The notes beneath the pieces were generated by a model. That model was not told the origin of the DNA. It searched no databases and saw only the letters and a program-made list of their open reading frames with translations. Below are positions 44,637-53,375 of a stretch of DNA of 64,000 nt, in pieces. The position numbers were made by a program, and so were the translations under genes. The DNA comes from Tistrella mobilis. Its GTDB lineage: Bacteria; Pseudomonadota; Alphaproteobacteria; Tistrellales; Tistrellaceae. The stretch lies in assembly GCF_039634785.1 (NCBI RefSeq), contig NZ_JBBIAB010000002.1, forward strand, positions 310,001-374,000, given 5' to 3'. How positions within the stretch are numbered: the first letter of the stretch is position 1; every line of letters starts with the position of its first letter.

Positions 44637-45808
44637 GCACGCGTCCCGAAACCGGCGGCTATATGACCGAAGACCGCCGGATGATCCAGCAATCGGCCCG
44701 CGATTTCGCGATGCGCGAGGTGTTGCCGGTCGCCAACCGGCTGGATCCCGAGCAGGGCGACATCCCGATGGCGCTGCGCGACAAGATGGCCGAGATGGGC
44801 TATTTCGGCATCACCATCGACGAGAAATACGGCGGTCTGGGCCTCGGCTGTTTCGAATACTGCCTGGTGGCCGAGGAACTGGCGCGCGCCTGGATGAGCG
44901 TCGCCAGCATCATCGCCCGCGGCAACGGCATGATCGGCTTCGATGCGATGAGCGAGGCCCAGCGGGCCGAGATCATGCCCCGGGTCGCATCGGGGCAGTA
45001 TCTCGGCGCCTTCTCGATGTCGGAGCCCAATGCAGGATCGGACGTCGCCAATATCAGCTGCCGGGCGCGGCGCGACGGCGACGACTGGCTGATCACCGGC
45101 AACAAATACTGGTGCACCTTTGCCGATGGTGCCGACTACATCATCGTGATCGCCCGCACCGACCCCGATGTCGACCCGAAGCGCCGCCATAAGGGGCTGT
45201 CGATCTTCCTGGTCGACAAGCCGCGCGGCCAGCTGCCGCCCGGCTGCCAGGGCAGCCCGATCCCCAAGATCGGCTATTTCGGCTGGAAGACCTGGGAACT
45301 CGCTTTCGACGACTGCCGGGTACCGGCTTCGGCCATGGTGGGGGAAGAGGGCAAGGCCTTCTATGCCGTGACCCATGGGCTGGAGAAGGCGCGCGCCCAT
45401 ACCGCCGCCCGTGCCATCGGCCTGGCCCGTGCGGCGCTGGAGGATGCCACCGCCTATGCGCAGGAGCGCATCCAGTTCGGCCGGCCGATCGGCGATTTCC
45501 AGGCGATCCGCTTCAAGCTCGCCACCATGGCGACCGAGATCGAGGCCGCCCGGCAGCTGATGTATTTCGTCTGCACCGAAATCGACAGCGGCCGGCGCTG
45601 CGACAAGGAGGCGGCGATGGCCAAGTACTTCGCCTCGGAAATGGCCGAGCGGGTGACCAGCCAGGGCCTGCAGATCCTGGGCGGCGCCGGCTACACCAAG
45701 CTGCATGCCATGGAGCGTCACTGGCGTGACGCCCGGCTGACGAAGATCTTCGAGGGCACCTCCGAGATCCAGCAGCGCATCATTTCCGACCATCTGCTCG
45801 GACGCTGA
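44633..45808 (+). CDS. Acyl-CoA dehydrogenase
   Basis: A 391-residue flavoenzyme. Blocks are LGAFSMSEPNAGSDVANIS (FAD/substrate site), FGRPIGDFQAIRFKLATMA and QILGGAGYTKLHAMERHWRDARLTKIFEGTSEIQ, in which the Glu of EGTSE is the catalytic base. GTG start overlaps the preceding stop. Flanked by two MaoC hydratases, a CoA-transferase and a lyase; a methylsuccinyl-CoA dehydrogenase-like role is possible, but the protein is shorter than the roughly 550-residue methylsuccinyl-CoA dehydrogenases. Confidence 0.85.
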   Translation: MSTRPETGGYMTEDRRMIQQSARDFAMREVLPVANRLDPEQGDIPMALRDKMAEMGYFGITIDEKYGGLGLGCFEYCLVAEELARAWMSVASIIARGNGMIGFDAMSEAQRAEIMPRVASGQYLGAFSMSEPNAGSDVANISCRARRDGDDWLITGNKYWCTFADGADYIIVIARTDPDVDPKRRHKGLSIFLVDKPRGQLPPGCQGSPIPKIGYFGWKTWELAFDDCRVPASAMVGEEGKAFYAVTHGLEKARAHTAARAIGLARAALEDATAYAQERIQFGRPIGDFQAIRFKLATMATEIEAARQLMYFVCTEIDSGRRCDKEAAMAKYFASEMAERVTSQGLQILGGAGYTKLHAMERHWRDARLTKIFEGTSEIQQRIISDHLLGR

Positions 45809-45818
45809 GGAGGCGGAC

Positions 45819-46301
45819 ATGTTGAGCACGCTCACCGCATCGTCGAAATATTTCGAGGACTTCACCCCCGGCGAGGTCTACCGCCATGCCCGTGGCAAGA
45901 CCGTCACCGAGATGGACAACGTGATGATCACCAACATGGTGATGAACACCGCCGAGGGTCATTTCAACGAACACCTGATGAAGGGGAGCGAGATCTTCGG
46001 CCAGCGGGTGGTGTTCGGCGGCATCAATATCTCGATGGTGATCGGCCTCGCCGCCCAGGACACCGCCGCCAATGCCATTGCCGAACTCGGTATGGATAAG
46101 ATCCGGCTGCGCCATCCGGTCGTGCATGGCGACACGCTCTATGCCTATAGCGAGGTGCTGTCGGCCGAAGCTGCCGCCGACCGCGAGGATGCCGGCGTGG
46201 TGGCCTTCCGCCACTGGGGCGTCAACCAGGACGACAGGCTGGTCTTCCAGGGGGAGCGGCGGGTGCTGATCAAGCGCCGCAGCCATTGGGGGGAGAAATG
46301 A
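45819..46301 (+). CDS. MaoC-like hydratase, second (mesaconyl-CoA hydratase-like)
   Basis: A 160-residue hot-dog protein with FEDFTPGEVYRHARGKTVTEMDNVMITNMVMNTAEGHFNEH and a second block RHPVVHGDTLYAYSEVL. The order resembles the repeated domain of mesaconyl-CoA hydratase. It shares the VTEMDN/LTEGDN segment with the first MaoC gene, so the two may form a heterodimer. ATGA overlap with the CoA-transferase that follows. Confidence 0.82.
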   Translation: MLSTLTASSKYFEDFTPGEVYRHARGKTVTEMDNVMITNMVMNTAEGHFNEHLMKGSEIFGQRVVFGGINISMVIGLAAQDTAANAIAELGMDKIRLRHPVVHGDTLYAYSEVLSAEAAADREDAGVVAFRHWGVNQDDRLVFQGERRVLIKRRSHWGEK

Positions 46302-47533
46302 ACGCCCCTCCGGAGGCCGGCCTTCCGGGCGCGCTTGCCGGGCTCAAGGTCATCGACCTGACGGTGATGCTGGCGGGGCCGTTCTGCACCATGCTGCTGG
46401 CCGATCAGGGCGCCGACGTGATCAAGGTGGAACCGCCCGAGGGCGACCATACCCGCACCGTCGGTCCCTTCATGCCCGATGACGGGCTGCGCGCCTTCGG
46501 CGGCTATTTCCAGAGCGTCAACCGCAACAAGCGCAGCATCGCGCTCGACCTGAAGAGCGCGGCCGGCCGGGCCGATTTCCTGAAGCTGGTCGCAGGCGCC
46601 GATGTGGTGGTGGAGAATTTCCGCACCGGGGTGATGGACCGGCTGGGCCTGGGCTACGAGACGCTGGCCAGGGTCAACCCCCGGCTGGTTTATGCCTGCC
46701 TGCGCGGTTTCGGCGATCCGCGCACCGGCGCCAGCCCCTATGTCGATTGGCCGGCCTATGACGTGGTCGCCCAGGCGATGGGCGGGGTGATGGGCATCAC
46801 CGGACCCGCCCCCGACCAGCCGCTGAAGGTGGGCCCCGGCATCGGCGACACCGTGCCGGCCACCATGCTCGCCTTCGGCATCCTGGCGGCGGTGCGCCAT
46901 GCGGACCGCACCGGAAAGGGCCAGTTCGTCGACATCGCCATGTATGACGCCATCCTGGCGCTGTGCGAACGCATCGCCTTTCAGCATTCCTATGCCGGCG
47001 TGGTGCCGCATCCGGAAGGCAACGGCCACCCGCTGCTCTGTCCTTTCGGCCTGTTCCGCGCGGCCGACGGCTGGGTGTCGATCGCCTGCCCGCAGGACCG
47101 GTTCTGGCGCGATCTCTGCACGGCCATGGGCCGGCCGGATCTCGGCACCGATCCGCGCTATGCGCTCAACAACGACCGGGTGGTGCATCGCACCGAGGTG
47201 ATCGAGGCGGTGACCGCCTGGACCAGCACCCGCAGCAAGGCCGAGCTTGGGGCGGCACTCGGCGGGCTGGTGCCCTTCGGGCCGGTCAATGATGCCGCCG
47301 ACATCTTCGCCGACCCCCATGTGGCGGTGCGCGAGATGCTCCAGCCGGTCGACCATCCGGGATCCGCCCGCCGGGGCATGATTGCCGGCGTGCCGCTGCG
47401 CATGACCCTGACCCAGGGTCGGGTGCGCGCCCGGGCACCGCTGCTCGACGAGCATGCCGACGATATCCGCGCCGAATTCACGCGCGCAGCACCCTCCCTT
47501 CAGAAGACCTCGAACCAGGACCAGACACAATGA
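46298..47533 (+). CDS. Type III CoA-transferase (CaiB/BaiF family)
   Basis: A 411-residue enzyme. LKVIDLTVMLAGPFCTMLLADQGADVIKVE opens the CoA-binding fold, NFRTGVMDRLGL follows, and the Asp in GPGIGDTVPATM (residue 184) is at the place of the aspartate that carries the acyl and CoA groups. Likely activates the imported dicarboxylate by transfer of CoA, or moves CoA within a molecule as in mesaconyl-CoA C1-C4 transfer. Overlaps both neighbours. Confidence 0.86.
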   Translation: MNAPPEAGLPGALAGLKVIDLTVMLAGPFCTMLLADQGADVIKVEPPEGDHTRTVGPFMPDDGLRAFGGYFQSVNRNKRSIALDLKSAAGRADFLKLVAGADVVVENFRTGVMDRLGLGYETLARVNPRLVYACLRGFGDPRTGASPYVDWPAYDVVAQAMGGVMGITGPAPDQPLKVGPGIGDTVPATMLAFGILAAVRHADRTGKGQFVDIAMYDAILALCERIAFQHSYAGVVPHPEGNGHPLLCPFGLFRAADGWVSIACPQDRFWRDLCTAMGRPDLGTDPRYALNNDRVVHRTEVIEAVTAWTSTRSKAELGAALGGLVPFGPVNDAADIFADPHVAVREMLQPVDHPGSARRGMIAGVPLRMTLTQGRVRARAPLLDEHADDIRAEFTRAAPSLQKTSNQDQTQ

Positions 47534-48453
47534 CCGACAGCCTGAAGACCCGCCCCCGCCGCCTGCGCCGCAGCCAGTTGAGCGTTCCCGGCAGCAGCGA
47601 GAAGATGATGGCCAAGGCGGCAGGCTCGGCCGCCGACCATGTCTTTCTCGATCTGGAAGACGCGGTGGCGCCCAATGCCAAGGTGGCGGCGCGCGCGAAG
47701 ATCGTGACCGCGCTCCGCGAACTCGACTGGGGCAACAGGACCCGCTGCGTGCGGATCAACGATCTCGGCACCGAATATGCCTATGAGGACGTGATCACCG
47801 TGGTCGAGGGCGCGGGCGAGTATCTCGACACCATCATGGTGCCGAAGGTGAAGACCGCCCATGACGTGATGTGGATCGACATCCTGCTCGGCCAGATCGA
47901 GCGCAAGCTCGGCCTCACCCGCCGGATCGGCGTCGAGGTGCTGATCGAGGAGGTGGAGGGCATGATGAACATCGATGCCATCGCCGCCGCCTCGCCCAGG
48001 CTGGAATGCCTGATCTTCGGCATGGGCGACTATTCGGCCTCGCAGGGCATCGATATCGGCGGTGCCTTCGGCCCCTCGGGCTATCCGGGCGACATCTGGC
48101 ATTATCCGCGCTACCGCCTGGCGATCGCCGCCCGTGCCCATGGGCTGGATGCGGTCGACGGCCCCTTTGCCGATTTCCGCAACCCGGAGGCCTATCGCGA
48201 GGAATGCCGCCGGGCGATGACCCTGGGCTGCGTCGGCAAATGGGCGATCCACCCGGCCCAGATCGAGCCGGCGCTCGAGGTGTTCTCGCCATCCGCCGAG
48301 GCGGTCGCACGCGCCCGCAAGCTGGCCGCCGCCTATGCCGAAGCCCAGGCCCGCGGCGAGGGTGCGGTGCAGGTGGACGGGGTGATGGTCGACGTCGCCT
48401 CGATCCGCATCCTGCAGAACGTGATCGACAAGGCGGAGATGATCGGGATGTGA
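47530..48453 (+). CDS. HpcH/HpaI-CitE family lyase (malyl-/citramalyl-CoA lyase-like)
   Basis: A 307-residue TIM-barrel lyase. SQLSVPGSSEKMMAKAAGSAADHVFLDLEDAVAP gives the metal site (LDLEDAV), MVPKVKTAHDV and VLIEEVEGMMNID the second acidic residue, and FGMGDYSASQG follows. The sequence is closer to the malyl-CoA/beta-methylmalyl-CoA/citramalyl-CoA lyases of ethylmalonyl-CoA-pathway organisms than to citrate lyase beta. It would release glyoxylate or pyruvate from the hydrated CoA ester made upstream. Start overlaps the CoA-transferase stop. Confidence 0.85.
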   Translation: MTDSLKTRPRRLRRSQLSVPGSSEKMMAKAAGSAADHVFLDLEDAVAPNAKVAARAKIVTALRELDWGNRTRCVRINDLGTEYAYEDVITVVEGAGEYLDTIMVPKVKTAHDVMWIDILLGQIERKLGLTRRIGVEVLIEEVEGMMNIDAIAAASPRLECLIFGMGDYSASQGIDIGGAFGPSGYPGDIWHYPRYRLAIAARAHGLDAVDGPFADFRNPEAYREECRRAMTLGCVGKWAIHPAQIEPALEVFSPSAEAVARARKLAAAYAEAQARGEGAVQVDGVMVDVASIRILQNVIDKAEMIGM

Positions 48454-48523
48454 TGCGGGCAGGGGCATGCCGGCCGGCATGCCCCGCCACCTGGCCCTCT
48501 CATCTTGAAGGGAAGAACCCTCC

Positions 48524-49276
48524 ATGGCCGAAGGCGATGGTGTCGTCAAATCTGCGGGCCGGGTGCTGGGCCTGCTTCAGGTCTTCGCCGAACATCGCCG
48601 GCCGATGCGGGTGTCCGAGATCGCCCAGGCCATGGGCATTCCGCAATCCAGTACCTCGATGCTGCTGAAGACGCTCACCGCCATGGGCTATGTCAGCTTC
48701 GATGCCGAGGCCAAGGCCTTCCGGCCGACCCTGCGCGTGGCTCTGCTCGGCGCCTGGCTGAACGAGGAATTCGCGGCCGAAGGCAGCGTCGACGAGATGA
48801 TGGTCGAAATGGCCCGCGCCACCGCCGACACGGTCATCCTGGCGGTGGAGAACGGGGTCTGGTCGGAATACATCCATGTGGTGCAGTCCGAGCAGGACCT
48901 GCGCTATGCGCTGCGGCCGGGCACGAGGCGGCCCCTGCCCGCGACCAATCTGGGCCGGGTGCTGCTGGCGGCCAAGCCCGATGACGAGATCGAGCGGATC
49001 ATCCGCCGGATCAATGCCGAGGCGGCGGCGGGCGACCGGCGTTTCGACGTCGCGACAACGCTTGACGCGGTGCATGCGATCCGGCGCGACGGCTATTCCT
49101 TTGCCCATAATCTGATCTCGTCCGGGGCCAGCGTCATCGCGCTGCCGATGCCGGTTCCGCCCGGTTACAAGCCGATGGCGATCGGCATCGGCGGCCCCAC
49201 CGACCGGCTGGAGCGGGGGCAGGAGATGATCCTGGCCGAGATGCGCCGGCTGCTGTCGCAGTATCTGGGGGGCTGA
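48524..49276 (+). CDS. IclR family transcriptional regulator
   Basis: A 250-residue regulator with an N-terminal winged helix (SAGRVLGLLQVFAEHRRPMRVSEIAQAMGIPQSSTSMLLKTL) and a GAF-like effector domain (residues about 85-250; PATNLGRVLLAAKPDDEI is a family landmark). It lies at the end of the CoA operon, same strand, and is the likely regulator of the TRAP/CoA genes through a small organic acid. Confidence 0.87.
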   Translation: MAEGDGVVKSAGRVLGLLQVFAEHRRPMRVSEIAQAMGIPQSSTSMLLKTLTAMGYVSFDAEAKAFRPTLRVALLGAWLNEEFAAEGSVDEMMVEMARATADTVILAVENGVWSEYIHVVQSEQDLRYALRPGTRRPLPATNLGRVLLAAKPDDEIERIIRRINAEAAAGDRRFDVATTLDAVHAIRRDGYSFAHNLISSGASVIALPMPVPPGYKPMAIGIGGPTDRLERGQEMILAEMRRLLSQYLGG

Positions 49277-49279
49277 GCC

Positions 49280-50467
49280 TTGTCCGCGATGCTGCCGCCG
49301 CTGCTGGTGACGCTGATCGCGCATACCGTGCTGTCGCTGTCGGCCGCCTCGGTGCCGGTGCTGATGCCGATGATCGCCGGCGCCGATGCTGCGGCGGTGA
49401 TCGGCTCGTTCACCGCGGTTCTCTATGCGAGCGCGGCCCTCACCTCGCTCTCCACCGGCCATCTGATCCAGCGCATCGGGCCGGTGACCGCCATCCAGAT
49501 GGCGCTGTTTGCCTGTGCGGCCGGCGTGCTGCTCTGCCAGATCGGCAGCCTGCCGGCGCTGATCGGCGGGGCGGTGCTGATCGGCATAGGCTATGGCCCG
49601 GTCACGCCCGCCGGATCGTTGCTGCTGAGTTTCACCGTGCCCGTGCGCCGCTTTGGGCTGGCCTTTTCCATCAACCGCACCGGTGTGCCGGGCGGCATCG
49701 CTCTGGCCGGGCTTATCCTCCCTCGGACCGGTCAGGCCCTCGGCTGGCATCTGTCGCTGGCCGGCATTGCCGGCGCTGCCCTGGCAGCCGCCCTCGCCCT
49801 TGGGGCAGGGCGGTTCCTCGACCGTCCCATCCGCCGTCCGCCCCCCTCAGGAGGGCGGATGGGGCGGTCTCTTGTCTCCGGTCTCGTGGCCAATCTGGGC
49901 CATGTTCTGACCGACCGGGCGGTGGCGCCGCTCTCGCTCGCCTCGGTCGTCTATCTGGGGGCGCAAAGCTGCCTTGCGGCCTTTCTGGTCGCCTTCCTGA
50001 TGGGGCCGATGGGAATGGCGGCGGTAGAGGCGGGAGCCCTGCTCGCGGCCGCCCAGGCGGTCGGCATCGGTGCCCGGCTTGCGCTTGGCATGATGTCCGA
50101 TCTTCTGCCCTCGCGGCTGGCGATGGTGGGGCTGATCGGGCTGGTGATCGCGCTGGCCGCCGGGCTGACCGCGGCGATGTCGCCCGGCTGGCCGGGGATC
50201 ATCGTCACCGCGGTGGTCCTGCTCTACGGCGCTTCGGCGCTGGGCTGGAACGGGGTGGTGCTGGCGGCACTCGCCCAGGCGGCGCCCCGGGACCGGGCGG
50301 CGGAAATCTCCGGCGCCTCTACCGCGGTCGCCTATGCCGGTGCGGTGGCGGGCCCCGGTCTCTTCGCCCTGGTGCTGGAGGCGGCGGGTTTTGCCGCCGC
50401 CTTCGCCACCGTGGCCGGGATTGCAGCCCTGGCCGCGCTGATCATCCTGCGGCGGGCCGCGAGATGA
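49280..50467 (+). CDS. MFS transporter
   Basis: A 395-residue membrane protein with about twelve helices. The TTG at 49280 lies three bases behind the IclR stop; ATG 49289 is an alternative. STGHLIQRIGPVTAIQ is the loop 2-3 motif, and VPGGIALAGLILPRTGQALGWH lies in the middle of the first half. Its place behind IclR suggests transport of a substrate or product of the same pathway. A tandem Pro/Gly-rich loop (RRPPPSGGRMG) lies between the halves. Confidence 0.82.
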   Translation: MSAMLPPLLVTLIAHTVLSLSAASVPVLMPMIAGADAAAVIGSFTAVLYASAALTSLSTGHLIQRIGPVTAIQMALFACAAGVLLCQIGSLPALIGGAVLIGIGYGPVTPAGSLLLSFTVPVRRFGLAFSINRTGVPGGIALAGLILPRTGQALGWHLSLAGIAGAALAAALALGAGRFLDRPIRRPPPSGGRMGRSLVSGLVANLGHVLTDRAVAPLSLASVVYLGAQSCLAAFLVAFLMGPMGMAAVEAGALLAAAQAVGIGARLALGMMSDLLPSRLAMVGLIGLVIALAAGLTAAMSPGWPGIIVTAVVLLYGASALGWNGVVLAALAQAAPRDRAAEISGASTAVAYAGAVAGPGLFALVLEAAGFAAAFATVAGIAALAALIILRRAAR

Positions 50468-50480
50468 CCCTCGGGTGTTT

Positions 50481-51326
50481 TCAGTCGCGGAAGCTGGCCG
50501 GGCGCTTTTCGAAGAACGCCGTCATCGCCTCGGTCAGGTCGTCCGAGAGCAGCATGGCGGCGTTCCAGGTGGCGATGTAGTTCAGCCCGTCGGCGACGGA
50601 ATGGTCGCGGACATAGGTGATCATCTCCTTGGTGCCGCGGATGGCGAGCGGGGATTTGGCGGCGATCCCGGCCGCGATCGCCAGCACGCCTTCGTTCAGT
50701 GCATCGACGGTGGGGAATCGGCGGTTGATCAGCTGCATGGCCTCGGCTTCGGCCGCGGTCACCTTGCGGGCGGTATAGGCCAGTTCTCGCGCCATGCCTT
50801 CGCCCACGATCTTGGGCAGGCGCTGCAAGGTGCCGACATCCGCCGCCAGGCCCATATCGACCTCTTTGACCGAGAACCAGGCGTCGTCGGCGGCATAGCG
50901 CATGTCGCAGGCGGTGATCAGGTCGATGCCGCCGCCGACGCAGGGGCCGTTGACGGCCGCGATCACCGGCTTGCGGCAGCGTTCGACCGAGGTGACGGTG
51001 TCCTGGATGTCCAGGATCTGGCGGCGGAGCTTTTCACCCCGCCTTCCGTCGCAGCCGTCGGCCACCTCGTCCTTCATCGCGCCCAGCATGGCCAGATCGA
51101 TGCCGGCGGTGAAGAAGCGCCCGGCGCCGGTGATGATGCCGACGCGCGCCTCTGGCGTTTCGTCCAGCCATTCCATCGCCGCCTTCAGCTCCACCCACAT
51201 CGGCGCGTTCATGGCATTGGCCTTGTCCGGCCGGTTCAGCGTCACCCGGGCGACGGCATTCTCCAGCGTGACGGTCAGGGTGGTGAAGTCCGGCGGCGTG
51301 ACGGCAGCGGGGCGGGAGGCGGACAT
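50481..51326 (-). CDS. Enoyl-CoA hydratase/isomerase family, dienoyl-CoA isomerase-like
   Basis: A 281-residue crotonase. AGRFFTAGIDLAML is the oxyanion block, PVIAAVNGPCVGGGIDLITACDMRYA the second, and VKEVDMGLAADVGTLQRLPK the active site. This last block matches ECH1 delta(3,5)-delta(2,4)-dienoyl-CoA isomerases, with the Asp of EVDMG and Asp of CDMRYA as likely catalytic acids. It would act in degradation of unsaturated fatty acids. Convergent with the MFS gene. Confidence 0.85.
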   Translation of the reverse strand: MSASRPAAVTPPDFTTLTVTLENAVARVTLNRPDKANAMNAPMWVELKAAMEWLDETPEARVGIITGAGRFFTAGIDLAMLGAMKDEVADGCDGRRGEKLRRQILDIQDTVTSVERCRKPVIAAVNGPCVGGGIDLITACDMRYAADDAWFSVKEVDMGLAADVGTLQRLPKIVGEGMARELAYTARKVTAAEAEAMQLINRRFPTVDALNEGVLAIAAGIAAKSPLAIRGTKEMITYVRDHSVADGLNYIATWNAAMLLSDDLTEAMTAFFEKRPASFRD

Positions 51327-51427
51327 CGGGGCGTTTCCTCGTCAATCAGACGTTCGTTTCAATTTGCCCGATTGTCCGTCATACCCTCCGTCAGTGCAAG
51401 GGCGTGCGCGCAAGGCTGCGCGCCCTG

Positions 51428-51823
51428 TCAGCGGCTTCCGAACAACTTCCCGACAACCGACCCCATCACCGGCATCAGGGTGGAGAGCAGGGACCCGAAG
51501 AGGCCGACCCCGCCGGCCACCCCCTCCAGATCGGCATCGCTCAAGCTATCCGTGCCGGCAAGTGGCGGCACCGGCAGGACCAGATGGTCGGCGGTGCTGC
51601 GCGCCGCGACGGCGGCGGCCTCTGCGGGGGCGGTGATTTCGGCGCTGACCTGCACGCCCTCGGCCAGGATGAAACCGGCGCGGGTCAGCTCGGCCTTCGG
51701 GTCGGCCAGGAGCCGGTGATGACGTGCTGCATCGCGGCTGGCTGCGGCCAGCAGCCGGGCCAGATCTTCAAGCGTCGCAGCCTGCGGCGCGGCCGGTACG
51801 GAGGCGTGATGCGGGGCAGCCAT
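51428..51823 (-). CDS. NHLP-type RiPP precursor 1 (131 aa)
   Basis: A nitrile-hydratase-related leader peptide precursor. The leader (residues 1-105) has LARLLAAASRDAARHHRLLADPKAELTRAGF, V-V-AEI, HLVLPVPPLAG and ends SLSDADLEGVAGG. The predicted core after Gly-Gly is about 26 residues with GSLLSTLMPVMGSVVGKLFG: hydrophobic, no Cys, one Lys and one Arg. The pattern fits TIGR03793-like leaders, which are cut after GG by peptidase-ABC exporters. It is the last of five in a row and there is no maturation gene nearby. GGAG is present ahead of the ATG. Confidence 0.8.
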   Translation of the reverse strand: MAAPHHASVPAAPQAATLEDLARLLAAASRDAARHHRLLADPKAELTRAGFILAEGVQVSAEITAPAEAAAVAARSTADHLVLPVPPLAGTDSLSDADLEGVAGGVGLFGSLLSTLMPVMGSVVGKLFGSR

Positions 51824-51891
51824 TGAGGGGCTCCGGGCGTCGTGTCGGAAAGGAGGGGGGCGGGACGGAGGAGCCCGGGGAGGGGGCGCGG

Positions 51892-52344
51892 CTACGAGTT
51901 GTAGACGGCGGAGATGTCGTTGATCGTCTTGGCCGCCGCGCCCTTGACGGAATGGCCCGTGAACAGCCCGAAGGCGAACAGCACGCCGGCGCCCATGGCC
52001 ATCAGATGGGCCATGAACCGGCCGGCCGCGCCGCTGCCGGCCACGGCCTCCAGATCGGCATCGCTCAGCTCGTCGTCCGACAGCGGCGGCAGGGGCAGCA
52101 CCAGGCATGACGGCGTGGTGCGGCCGAGCACGGCGGCAAAACCGGCGGGGGAGGTCACCTCGGTCGTGACCTCTACCCCCTCGGCGACCGGCAGGCCGGC
52201 ATCGGCCAGGACCGCCCGCGGGTCGGCGCGCAGCCGGCCATGCAGATCGGGATCGCGGCCGGCGGCTTCCAGCAGCCTGGCCAGCTGCCCCAGGATCTCG
52301 GCCTGAAGGGCGTCCGGCACGGTGGGGTGAAGGGTGTCTGCCAT
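51892..52344 (-). CDS. NHLP-type RiPP precursor 2 (150 aa), GSG in place of GG
   Basis: The leader is as in its neighbours (ILGQLARLLEAAGRDPDLHGRL, CLVLPLPPLSDDELSDADLEAVAG) but the usual Gly-Gly is Gly-Ser-Gly. The tail after it is about 45 residues, longer than in copies 1, 4 and 5, with a hydrophobic middle (MGAGVLFAFGLFTG) and a polar end (ISAVYNS). Whether it is cut at GSG is uncertain. GGGAG lies ahead of the ATG at 52344. Confidence 0.78.
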   Translation of the reverse strand: MADTLHPTVPDALQAEILGQLARLLEAAGRDPDLHGRLRADPRAVLADAGLPVAEGVEVTTEVTSPAGFAAVLGRTTPSCLVLPLPPLSDDELSDADLEAVAGSGAAGRFMAHLMAMGAGVLFAFGLFTGHSVKGAAAKTINDISAVYNS

Positions 52345-52402
52345 GAGGGATCTCCCGGCCTGCATGCATGTCGAGGCAACAAGAATAACAGTGAGGCGCG
52401 CG

Positions 52403-52843
52403 TCAGCTCCCGCCCCGGGCAGCCTGCGCATCGGCATGGTGCTGGGCGACCGCCCCGGCTATGTCGACCTTCCGGTAGAAAATCTGGTTGAAGGCCACCC
52501 GTGCGGCCCCGAACAGGCTGCCGAAGAAATTGGCGAGCGCGCCGCCACCGGAGACGCCGTCCAGATCGGCATCGCTCAGCTCGCGGCCGTCGACCAGCGG
52601 CGGCACCGGCAGGACCAGATGGTCGGGGGTGGTGCGGCCCGCCACCGCTGCGGCCCGGGCGGGCGGGGTGATCTCTGCCGTCACCTCGACGGCATCGCCG
52701 ACCGGCAGGCCGGCTTCGGCCAGGGCCGCGCGCGGATCGTCCAGCAGGCGCTGATGCAGGGCGGGGTTGTGGGCGGCATCGTTCAGCAGCCGGGCCAGGT
52801 GGTGCAGGACATCGGTATCGGTCGCGGCAGTGGCGTCGGTCAT
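52403..52843 (-). CDS. NHLP-type RiPP precursor 3 (146 aa)
   Basis: Leader with VLHHLARLLNDAAHNPALHQRLLDDP, DHLVLPVPPL and ELSDADLDGVSGGG. The tail of about 46 residues starts with an amphipathic hydrophobic segment (ALANFFGSLFGAARVAFNQIF) and ends in a polar His/Ala stretch. No Cys. A TATACT box lies 35 bases ahead of the ATG in a 65-base block shared with copy 4. Confidence 0.8.
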   Translation of the reverse strand: MTDATAATDTDVLHHLARLLNDAAHNPALHQRLLDDPRAALAEAGLPVGDAVEVTAEITPPARAAAVAGRTTPDHLVLPVPPLVDGRELSDADLDGVSGGGALANFFGSLFGAARVAFNQIFYRKVDIAGAVAQHHADAQAARGGS

Positions 52844-52878
52844 GGAACAGGCTTCCGCTGGCGTGCAATCATGACCGC

Positions 52879-52943
52879 AGTATAGCGGGGGCGGCCCGGC
52901 GGGACTTTTCGCTGCGTCTCTAAAACCCGGCCGTCCGTCTCAT
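52879..52943 (-). promoter_or_regulatory. Repeated 65-bp block upstream of precursor 3
   Basis: Counted by hand, 58 of 65 bases are identical to 53376-53440, with no gaps. Read on the minus strand it ends in GCTATACT, a good -10 hexamer, and contains GCGAAAAGTC further upstream. No TTGACA-like -35 is seen, so an activator or alternative sigma factor may be needed. Confidence 0.6.
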
Positions 52944-52947
52944 CGGG

Positions 52948-53325
52948 TCAACGGCCGTTCATCAGCTTGCCGATGGCCGATCCGGCGATCGGCCCGATGG
53001 CCGAGATCAGGTCGTTGAACCAGCCGCCACCGGCAACCCGGTCCAGATCGCTGTCGTTGAGCGCCGCATCGCCGGCCAGCGGCGGCACCGGCAGGATCAG
53101 CCAGGTGGGGGTGGTGCGCGCCACCACGGCCGCGGCCTCGGCCGGCGGGGTGATTTCGGCGGTCACCCGGACATCGTCGTCGACGGCGATGCCGGCCGCG
53201 GTGAGTGCGGCGCGCGGATCGGCCAGCAGGCGCTGATGCAGGGCCCGATCATGGGCGGCATCGTTCAGCAGCCTGGCCAGGCGGTGCAGCGGATCGGTCG
53301 GGGTGGGGGCGGGGGTGTCGGGCAT
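52948..53325 (-). CDS. NHLP-type RiPP precursor 4 (125 aa)
   Basis: Leader almost the same as in copy 3 (LHRLARLLNDAAHDRALHQRLLADPRAALTAAG, WLILPVPPLAGDAALNDSDLDRVAGGG). The core is about 25 residues with WFNDLISAIGPIAGSAIGKL, rich in Gly and Ile, with G-x-x-x-G spacing. The core plan is like that of copy 1 (both end GK-L/F-x-GR). Recent duplication with copy 3 is clear from the leader and the shared upstream block. Confidence 0.82.
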   Translation of the reverse strand: MPDTPAPTPTDPLHRLARLLNDAAHDRALHQRLLADPRAALTAAGIAVDDDVRVTAEITPPAEAAAVVARTTPTWLILPVPPLAGDAALNDSDLDRVAGGGWFNDLISAIGPIAGSAIGKLMNGR

Positions 53326-53375
53326 GGCATCGGTCTTTCGCTGTCCTGCGTCCGCGCGCGCAGGCTGATGCCCCC

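Noticed and set aside
44633-45808. Methylsuccinyl-CoA dehydrogenase by name
   Set aside because: The protein is about 390 residues, much shorter than characterised methylsuccinyl-CoA dehydrogenases, so only the general family is called.
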